A program made the translations under genes and the position numbers. This document shows positions 6,127 to 10,675 of a stretch of DNA of 10,675 nt, piece after piece (within the stretch, counting starts at the first letter, position 1; each line of letters begins with the position of its first letter). The stretch covers positions 1 through 10,675 of the forward strand of contig CAAFYT010000045.1 in assembly GCA_900767325.1 (NCBI GenBank), in the 5' to 3' direction. The notes under the pieces are model-generated. The model saw only the letters and a list, made by a program, of their open reading frames with translations, was not told where the DNA came from and did no database searches. The DNA comes from Kiritimatiellia bacterium (GTDB lineage Bacteria; Verrucomicrobiota; Kiritimatiellia; RFP12; UBA1067).

Positions 6127-7658
6127 CTCCTGTTCCTTCCCTTTTTGACGTCGGCGATCGGAACGAAGTCGATCCGCCGCTGCCGGAAATCGACCTTCTC
6201 GACGCGCACCTTCAGCCGATCCCCGGCCCGCCAGCTCTTCCCGCCGCCGGCCGAAAGCGACTGATCCGACTCGTTGAACCTCACGAAGCGCGTCGAAAGC
6301 CGGCTGATGTGCACCAGTCCGGAGATCAGCAGCTCCGGGATCTCGACGAAGCAGCCGAAGGGCGTGCATTTCGAGACGACCGCCTCGTATTCGGACGTCG
6401 CCCGCGACTTGAGCTGGGCCTCCAGAAGGCGGTACTTCTTGATCTCCACGAGCGCGCGCTCGGCCTCCGTCGCGCGCTCCTCGCTTTCCGAAGCGTGCGC
6501 GGCCCAGCGCGTGAGCAGGTTCGGCGGAACCTTCGCGTTCCGACCCTCCAGATGCGCCGCCAGCTGGCGATGCAGCGTGAGGTCGGGATAGCGCCGAATG
6601 GGACTCGTGAAATGCGCGTAATGTCGCTTGGCCAGCCCGAAATGCCCGATCGTCCGCGAATCGTACACCGCACGCTTCATCGACCGCAGGACCATCGTCG
6701 AGATCGTGGGGTAAAGCGGGTGCGACTTGATCTTCCGCAGGAACTGCGCGAAGACCTTGGGGTTGGCGACGTTGCCCATCTTCACGCCGAGGCCCCGCAG
6801 CTCCGCCCGCAAGGTCAGGAGCTTCTCCTCGTCCGGCGGCTCGTGGAGGCGCGTCAGGATCCTGACGCCCTTCGTCCAGAGCTCCTTCGCCACCGCCTCG
6901 TTCGCGGCGACCATGCACTCCTCGATCATCTGGTGCGCTTCGTCGTAGGGCCGCGTCACGATGTCCGCGATCTCGCCGTCCGCATCGAGCCGGACCTCCG
7001 CCTCCGGAACCTCGAGGTCGAGCGCGCCGGACGCGAAGCGCGTCGCGCGCAGCTGCTGCGCCAGTTCGCTGAGCGCCGAGAGGCGGCGATCCCGATGCGA
7101 CCGGATCAGTCCCATCACCTCCTCGTAGGTGTAGCGCGCCCGGGAGCGGATGATGGACTTCGCGAACGCGCGGTGGATCATCGCGCCGTTCCGGTCGAAC
7201 GTCATGAACACGCTGAACGCGAGGCGATCCTCGTTCGGAACGAGCGAGCACAGGCCGTTCGAAAGCTCCTCGGGCAGCATCGGCACGACCCGATCGCACA
7301 GGTACACGCTCGTCGAACGCCGATACGCCTCGCGGTCGAGCGCGCTGCCGGGGCGCACGAACTGCGAGACGTCGGCGATGTGCACGCCGAGAACGCGGTT
7401 CCCCCGGCGATCCGTCTCCAGCGAGAGCGCGTCGTCGTAGTCGCGCGCGCTCGCGGGGTCGCAGGTGAAGATGAACTTCTTCCGGAGATCGAGCCGCTTC
7501 CCCGGCTTGTCCATCGCGAGCGCCTTCGCCTCCTTCAGGGCGGAGGCCGGAAAGGTCCGCGGCAGACGATAGAAACGCATGACGGACGCCGTGTCGTCGA
7601 GCGGCCTTTTGCCGAGCGGCGGAAACGGCTGTTCGTCAGCCGACGAGAACTTCTTCAT
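6123..7658 (-). CDS. rnr: RNase R/RNase II family 3'-5' exoribonuclease, short N-terminus
   Basis: This 511-residue RNB-domain exoribonuclease should degrade RNA processively from the 3' end in the cytoplasm. The four catalytic aspartates are present in CDPASARDYDDALS (D67, D73, D75, D76), as in E. coli RNase II (D201-D210). The signature HFTSPIRRYPDLTLHR lies at 349-364. An S1 domain follows at about 421-502, beginning YEAVVSKCTPFGCFVEI, and a basic tail KKGRNRR ends the protein. RNase R is usually 700-800 residues with a helix-turn-helix and two cold-shock domains before RNB. Here only about 60 residues precede the catalytic motif, so those domains are absent. The ATG at 7658 is fixed by GAGG 7 bases ahead. 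The gene overlaps the end of ktrB by 23 bases, and its TGA overlaps purN as ATGA. The RNB function is certain; RNase R rather than RNase II identity is less so. Confidence 0.88.
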   Translation of the reverse strand: MKKFSSADEQPFPPLGKRPLDDTASVMRFYRLPRTFPASALKEAKALAMDKPGKRLDLRKKFIFTCDPASARDYDDALSLETDRRGNRVLGVHIADVSQFVRPGSALDREAYRRSTSVYLCDRVVPMLPEELSNGLCSLVPNEDRLAFSVFMTFDRNGAMIHRAFAKSIIRSRARYTYEEVMGLIRSHRDRRLSALSELAQQLRATRFASGALDLEVPEAEVRLDADGEIADIVTRPYDEAHQMIEECMVAANEAVAKELWTKGVRILTRLHEPPDEEKLLTLRAELRGLGVKMGNVANPKVFAQFLRKIKSHPLYPTISTMVLRSMKRAVYDSRTIGHFGLAKRHYAHFTSPIRRYPDLTLHRQLAAHLEGRNAKVPPNLLTRWAAHASESEERATEAERALVEIKKYRLLEAQLKSRATSEYEAVVSKCTPFGCFVEIPELLISGLVHISRLSTRFVRFNESDQSLSAGGGKSWRAGDRLKVRVEKVDFRQRRIDFVPIADVKKGRNRR

Positions 7659-8949
7659 TCGGATACCTCACCAAGCGCGTCGATTCCCTGCTGCCGATCA
7701 TCATCACGACCGTCAGCGCCCCCAATCTGCCGAAGAACATCGCCACCATCAGGATGATCCGCCCCATCAGCGTGAGCGAACGCGTGGTGTCGCCCATCGA
7801 AAGCCCCGTCGTGGTCGTGGCCGAATAGACCTCGAAGAGCAGCCTCGACGTGCCGATCCCCGTGCCGCTCTCCGTCAGCGTCAGGATCTCGAACACCACC
7901 AGGATCATGATCAGGTACGCGAGCAGGATGACGATCGACTCGCGCACGACGTCGTAGGAGATCAGCCGCTTCGAGATCACCATCTCGCTCTCGCCCCGGC
8001 ACATCGCGACGATGGTGTAGATCAGAACCGCGAAGGTCGTGACCTTGATGCCCGCCGCGACCGACCCCGGCGCGCCGCCGACGAGCATCAGCATCTCGAC
8101 GAGATTCACCGTCACCGTGCGGAGCGACTCCATGGGGACGACCGTGAACCCGCAGGTTCGCGGCGTGACCGACTGGTAGAACGCGACCCAGAGTTTCTGT
8201 CCGACGCCATACCCCCTCAGCGACCAGTTCCACTCCAGCAGCAAGAAGAGCAGGAAGGTCGCGGCGAGCAGGTAGAACGTGAAGCGAAGGACGAGGGAGC
8301 TGTGGAGCGTGAGCCGCCCGCGCCCGCCGGACTTCCGCCGCATGAACTTGAAGGTGCAGAGGTTGTAGATGACGAGCGTGCCGAGCCCGCCCAGGATCGT
8401 CTCCACCGCCAAGACCACCAGCACGAACGGATCGTCGGCGAAGCGCGCGAGCGACCCGGGAAAAAGTCCGAACCCGGCGTTGCAGAAGCTCATCACCGAA
8501 TAGAAGAACGCCTGATACCAGTTGTGGAAGCGCGTCTGGAGCAGAAGCGCGCCGCAGCCCTCGATCAGCGCCATCGACCCGACCAGCCAGAGGATCAGCC
8601 CCCTGACGCCGAGGATGTCCCCCCCGCCATAGGCGTTCATCAGCGAGAATTCGCGGGCGAACGAAAGCCGCCGCCCGATCGCCACCAGGAGGAACGTGCT
8701 GAGCGTCATCAGCCCGAGCGCGCCGATCTCGACCAGCGCGAGGAGCACGAGCTGCCCCGCGAAGGTGTACTCGCGGGCGATGTCCACGACCGTCAGCCCC
8801 GTCACGCAGACCGCCGAGCAGGAGATGAACGCGGCGTCGCTCCAGTTCCCCCAGTCCCCGGCCGTGCGCGCCCAAGGCGAGGAGAGCGCCACCATGCCGA
8901 GGAGGATCAGCACGATGAAGCCGCCCGCGATCGATCCGCGCCCCCTCAT
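7636..8949 (-). CDS. ktrB: KtrB/TrkH-family potassium uptake channel subunit
   Basis: This 437-residue inner-membrane protein is built from four M1-P-M2 repeats, giving many hydrophobic segments from residue 8 onward. The four filter glycines are visible: VCVTGLT (G51), FCNAGFG (G159), PRTCGF (G267) and TTTTGLS (G382). The gating loop after the third pore is GGAPGSVAAGIKVTT (291-305), and the end has the family's GRLGALTV (407-414). Length and lack of an N-terminal extra hairpin match KtrB (about 445) better than TrkH (about 483). Such subunits need a cytosolic RCK partner (KtrA/TrkA) for gating, and none is in this window. The ATG overlaps the tatC TGA (ATGA), with GAGGGGG 8 bases ahead. The in-frame extension to 9594 runs antiparallel to no known domain and through tatC, so it is rejected. 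The cysteine in the third filter (RTCGF) replaces the more usual alanine. Confidence 0.88.
   Translation of the reverse strand: MRGRGSIAGGFIVLILLGMVALSSPWARTAGDWGNWSDAAFISCSAVCVTGLTVVDIAREYTFAGQLVLLALVEIGALGLMTLSTFLLVAIGRRLSFAREFSLMNAYGGGDILGVRGLILWLVGSMALIEGCGALLLQTRFHNWYQAFFYSVMSFCNAGFGLFPGSLARFADDPFVLVVLAVETILGGLGTLVIYNLCTFKFMRRKSGGRGRLTLHSSLVLRFTFYLLAATFLLFLLLEWNWSLRGYGVGQKLWVAFYQSVTPRTCGFTVVPMESLRTVTVNLVEMLMLVGGAPGSVAAGIKVTTFAVLIYTIVAMCRGESEMVISKRLISYDVVRESIVILLAYLIMILVVFEILTLTESGTGIGTSRLLFEVYSATTTTGLSMGDTTRSLTLMGRIILMVAMFFGRLGALTVVMMIGSRESTRLVRYPNEEVLVG
7666..7669 (-). promoter_or_regulatory. Ribosome binding site fixing the exoribonuclease start
   Basis: GAGG on the minus strand sits 7 bases before the ATG at 7658, inside the end of ktrB. 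It supports the short N-terminus of the RNB protein as the true start rather than an annotation artefact. Confidence 0.55.
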
Positions 8950-9701
8950 CCGAACGACCCCCTCTCCTTCAGCCACACCGCCCAGATCGACAGCTCGTAG
9001 AGAAGGCAGAGCGGCAGCGCCATGAGGATCTGGCTCATCGGATCGGGCGGCGTCAGGAACATCGCCACCACGAACGCCAGCACGATCGCGATGCGGCGCT
9101 TCTCGCGCAATCCGCGCGACGTCACGATCCCGAACCAGCCCAGGACGAACAGCACGATCGGCAGCTGGAAGACGAGCCCGAACGCCAGGATCGTCTTCAG
9201 CACGATCGAAATGTAGCCCTCGATGCGGATCGTCGTCACCGGCAGCCCCACCCAGGCGTTGATCGACTGCAGCGCCGAAACGACGAGCGGCAGCGTCTTC
9301 GCATACGCAAGCGCCACGCCCGCGAGGAAGAACGCCATCCCCACCGACAGGATCGACAAGATCGCGCATTTCTCCCGATTGGTCAGCGCCGGAAAGACGA
9401 ACCGCAGCAGGGCGTAGACGAGGAACGGGAACGCCAACGCCGTTCCGCCCCAGATGGCGATGGACATGATGGTCGAGAAACCGCTCGTGAGGTCGAGGCC
9501 TTGGAGCATGTCTTCGCTCGTTGCCGCCGGCGACTTCAACCACGCGAGCACAAGGGGCGAAAACACGCCCGCGACGACGGCGCAGACCGTCCACGCCACG
9601 GCCGCGAAGACGAGCATGTCCCTCAGCGCCAGCAGATGCTCCAGGAGCGGCCGCGTCGGGTCGTGCCGCGCCTCAGGGTCTCTGATCAGCCCGATCGACA
9701 T
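8946..9701 (-). CDS. tatC: Sec-independent protein translocase TatC
   Basis: This 251-residue polytopic protein is the signal-peptide receptor of the Tat pathway, exporting folded proteins. The family outline is clear: an N-terminal HLLALR (22-27), a first membrane helix, LKSP (55-58), PFLVYALLRFVFPALTNRE (92-110) with the cytosolic-loop glutamate 110, FGLVFQLPIVLFVL (174-187) and TPPDPMSQ (217-224) with aspartate 220. Two usual polar residues differ. The glutamate of the HLxELR motif is alanine 25, and the membrane glutamate of the FExP motif is glutamine 179. The gene overlaps the tatB-like gene (stop at 9673), and its own stop overlaps ktrB (ATGA). The start at 9701 is chosen to give a family-like N-terminus. 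ATG 9713 is possible, with GAGGG directly against it; the longer frame to 9770 is unlikely. Confidence 0.92.
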   Translation of the reverse strand: MSIGLIRDPEARHDPTRPLLEHLLALRDMLVFAAVAWTVCAVVAGVFSPLVLAWLKSPAATSEDMLQGLDLTSGFSTIMSIAIWGGTALAFPFLVYALLRFVFPALTNREKCAILSILSVGMAFFLAGVALAYAKTLPLVVSALQSINAWVGLPVTTIRIEGYISIVLKTILAFGLVFQLPIVLFVLGWFGIVTSRGLREKRRIAIVLAFVVAMFLTPPDPMSQILMALPLCLLYELSIWAVWLKERGSFG

Positions 9702-9918
9702 CGTCCGTTGCATCCCTCGCCGTCCGTTCAAGCTCGGCGTCCATCTCAAGCAGCTGGCGCCGGAACGCATCGGCCGCGCGGCGGAAGCGGGCGGCGGCGG
9801 TTCCGAGTTTCCGCGCGGCCGCCGGCAGGCGCCTCGGCCCGACGACGATAAGAAGAACGGCGAGCAGCACCAACCACTCGCCGGCCCCCACGCTCTCGAA
9901 AATCAGCGCAAACGCCAT
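9673..9918 (-). CDS. tatB: TatA/TatB-family translocase subunit, TatB-like
   Basis: This 81-residue protein has the family layout. A short N-terminus with a glutamate before the membrane segment (GAGEW, E14) leads into one hydrophobic helix (about 15-26). The hinge VVGPRRLP (25-32) and an amphipathic basic/acidic helix (33-70) follow. The GPRRLP hinge and the membrane-proximal glutamate are features of TatB (TatA usually has FGxxKLP), but the short tail is more TatA-like. With tatC immediately downstream and overlapping, it forms a Tat complex; whether a separate tatA exists elsewhere cannot be seen. The ATG at 9918 lies 7 bases after the pal stop. AAGGGG overlapping the pal TAA is only 3 bases away, which suggests coupled translation. 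An open frame extending to 10044 lies within pal and is rejected. Confidence 0.85.
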   Translation of the reverse strand: MAFALIFESVGAGEWLVLLAVLLIVVGPRRLPAAARKLGTAAARFRRAADAFRRQLLEMDAELERTARDATDDVDRADQRP

Positions 9919-9925
9919 CCGCCCC

Positions 9926-10450
9926 TTACTTCTGGAAGATCGCGAACTCGCCGCGGCGGTTCTGCCGCCAGGCGCTCTCGTCGTGCCCGTCGACGGCCGG
10001 CTTCTCCGCGCCATAGCTGCGCGTCTGGATGCGATCGGCCGCAATGCCGCTCTGCACGAGGTAGTTGCGGATGATGATCGCGCGATTCTCGCCGAGCGCC
10101 ATGTTGTACTCGCTCGACCCGCGCTCGTCGCAGTTGCCCTCGACGATCACCACGCGATCCGCCTTCTCGGTCAGATGCGAGACGACCGCATCGATCTTCG
10201 GCGTCTCGGACTGCTGGACGACCGTCGAATCGAAGCCGAAGTAGACCGGCGCGAAGTTCACGTCGGTGCAGCGCGTGTAGAGCTCGTCGAACTTGCCCTC
10301 GGCGAAATCGTTGATGTTGCCGATATCCTGGGCGGCGATATCCTGCCCCGAGGCGAGATCGCCCGCGCCTCCCCTGCCTGCCTTGTCGTACTTGCACCCC
10401 GCCATGCAGAGCGCCGCCGAAAGAACCGCGATGACCTTCAAAGACTTCAT
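9926..10450 (-). CDS. pal: Peptidoglycan-associated lipoprotein Pal
   Basis: This 174-residue outer-membrane lipoprotein should tether the outer membrane to peptidoglycan as part of the Tol-Pal system. A type II signal peptide is clear: a basic start MKSLK, a hydrophobic core and the lipobox CMAGC, with the lipidated cysteine at 19 and lysine at +2, compatible with outer-membrane sorting by the E. coli rule. A linker of about 45 residues follows. The OmpA-like domain (about 68-174) has VYFGFDS (69-75), VEGNCDERGSSEYNMALGENRA (103-124) with the diaminopimelate-binding aspartate 108 and arginine 123, RSYGAEKP (144-151) and QNRRGEF (163-169). ATG 10450 is preferred over the longer frame to 10531 because it begins the signal peptide and has AAGGAG 7 bases ahead. 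TolB, which often precedes pal, is absent; gap lies upstream and tat genes downstream. Confidence 0.94.
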   Translation of the reverse strand: MKSLKVIAVLSAALCMAGCKYDKAGRGGAGDLASGQDIAAQDIGNINDFAEGKFDELYTRCTDVNFAPVYFGFDSTVVQQSETPKIDAVVSHLTEKADRVVIVEGNCDERGSSEYNMALGENRAIIIRNYLVQSGIAADRIQTRSYGAEKPAVDGHDESAWRQNRRGEFAIFQK

Positions 10451-10457
10451 TGTGTCA

Positions 10458-10463
10458 CTCCTT
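10458..10463 (-). promoter_or_regulatory. Ribosome binding site of pal
   Basis: AAGGAG on the minus strand lies 7 bases before the ATG at 10450, an optimal arrangement. It decides against the upstream in-frame ATG at 10531, which would bury the signal peptide. Confidence 0.8.
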
Positions 10464-10502
10464 GTTGTTGTTTGTCGTTCTAGATTCACACAAGATGTTG
10501 AT

Positions 10503-10531
10503 ATGATACCAAAAAAATCGCCGAAGGGCAA
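10503..10531 (-). promoter_or_regulatory. Predicted pal promoter interleaved with the gap terminator
   Basis: The minus strand carries TGGTATCAT (10503-10511), an extended -10 with five of six hexamer matches. TTGCCC (10526-10531, four of six matches to TTGACA) lies 17 bases upstream. The -35 element falls in the loop of the gap terminator hairpin, and its T-run forms part of the spacer. Initiation near 10496 would give a leader of about 46 bases containing the pal ribosome binding site. Confidence 0.55.
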
Positions 10532-10551
10532 TACCCCGTCGGCGACTTTTT
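10511..10551 (-). terminator. Intrinsic terminator of gap
   Basis: About 19 bases after the gap stop, the minus strand forms a hairpin. AGTCGCCGA pairs with TCGGCGATT (10539-10547 with 10516-10524, including one G-U pair). It can be extended by an A-run against the T-run and by GGG/CCC pairs inside the loop. The stem is followed by seven T residues (10517-10511). The A-run on the other side could also terminate plus-strand transcription, but no plus-strand gene needs it. Confidence 0.85.
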
Positions 10552-10570
10552 CAAGCGACCGGAAGCGAAC

Positions 10571-10675
10571 TCACTTCGCGATCACGCGGACCATTTCGAG
10601 AACCTTGTTCGAATAGCCCCACTCGTTGTCGTACCACGCGCAGATCTTGACGAACGTCGGATCGAGCTGGATGCC
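10571..10675 (-). CDS. gap: Glyceraldehyde-3-phosphate dehydrogenase, C-terminal end
   Basis: Only the last 34 codons and the TGA are inside the window. The reading is GIQLDPTFVKICAWYDNEWG followed by YSNKVLEMVRVIAK. The WYDNEWGYSN signature, whose asparagine and tyrosine line the NAD-binding pocket of GAPDH, is unmistakable, as is the short helix ending at the C-terminus. The enzyme oxidatively phosphorylates glyceraldehyde-3-phosphate in glycolysis. The gene continues beyond the right edge. It ends just before a strong intrinsic terminator, so it is probably a transcription unit separate from pal. Confidence 0.95.
   Translation of the reverse strand, partial: GIQLDPTFVKICAWYDNEWGYSNKVLEMVRVIAK

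Noticed and set aside
6127..7299. Long frame fused to the front of purN.
   Set aside because: It is an out-of-frame shadow of the exoribonuclease gene, Arg/Gly/Ala-rich. The purN ATG has its own ribosome binding site and overlaps the upstream stop.
50..9000. Long open frames on the plus strand, for example 50-1291, 1658-3448, 3030-4733, 4702-6264, 6309-7757 and 7579-9000.
   Set aside because: They are exact antisense shadows of recognised minus-strand genes. Their translations are dominated by Arg, His, Asp, Glu and Pro with no domain or membrane pattern, as expected from GC-rich coding DNA read backwards.
9702..9770. N-terminal extension of TatC to 9770.
   Set aside because: It lies inside the tatB-like gene, adds no family-like sequence, and the ATG at 9701 gives a normal TatC N-terminus.
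10451..10531. N-terminal extension of Pal to 10531.
   Set aside because: It would bury the signal peptide and lipobox, and it reads through the predicted promoter and terminator. A strong ribosome binding site supports 10450.
1..10675. Defence, mobile or phage system hidden in the window.
   Set aside because: Every open frame with sensible composition matches a housekeeping, envelope or secretion family. No transposase, integrase, direct-repeat array, attachment site or abrupt composition change was seen by eye.

Overview
The window is a GC-rich bacterial chromosome segment in which all twelve supported genes lie on the minus strand. They are packed end to end. The only gap longer than about 25 bases is the ~120-base gap/pal intergenic region, and there is no gene-free stretch over 300 bases. 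Several features point to a Gram-negative, outer-membrane-bearing bacterium: a Pal lipoprotein, a Tat translocase and a GspL/GspM-like secretion or pilus platform. A Fkp-like GDP-fucose enzyme and the compact protein architectures would fit the PVC group (Kiritimatiellota, Lentisphaerota or Verrucomicrobiota), but this placement is an inference from gene content only. I see no tRNA, rRNA, CRISPR array, insertion sequence or prophage.

Reading in the direction of transcription (high to low coordinates): the window opens with the last 34 codons of gap (glyceraldehyde-3-phosphate dehydrogenase), followed by a strong intrinsic terminator. The promoter of the next unit is interleaved with that terminator. 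That unit runs pal - tatB-like - tatC - ktrB - rnr-like - purN - ispA, with spacings from a few bases to short overlaps, including two ATGA stop/start overlaps (tatC/ktrB and rnr/purN). It mixes envelope functions (Pal, Tat, potassium uptake) with RNA decay, purine synthesis and isoprenoid synthesis, so it looks like a co-transcribed housekeeping block rather than one pathway.

Between ispA and a metallo-beta-lactamase/beta-CASP ribonuclease gene lies a perfect extended -10 element (TGGTATAAT) only 9 bases before the ATG. The ribonuclease gene is followed after 1 base by a fused fucose-1-phosphate guanylyltransferase/fucokinase gene. A second identical element overlaps the fucose gene's stop codon and sits 8 bases before the GTG start of a GspL-like (PilM+PilN type) protein. 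That gene overlaps, by ATGA, a partial GspM/PilO-position gene that runs off the left edge. Both promoters sit so close to their start codons that leaderless or near-leaderless mRNAs are predicted, and neither gene has a Shine-Dalgarno sequence.

Most genes are ordinary family members. The points that deserve attention are the repeated extended -10 promoters with predicted leaderless starts, the promoter nested in the gap terminator, a TatC lacking two well-known polar residues, an IspA missing the loop after its second aspartate motif, an RNase R-type enzyme without cold-shock domains, and an unusually short Fkp-like fusion. I did not find a convincing new multi-gene system.
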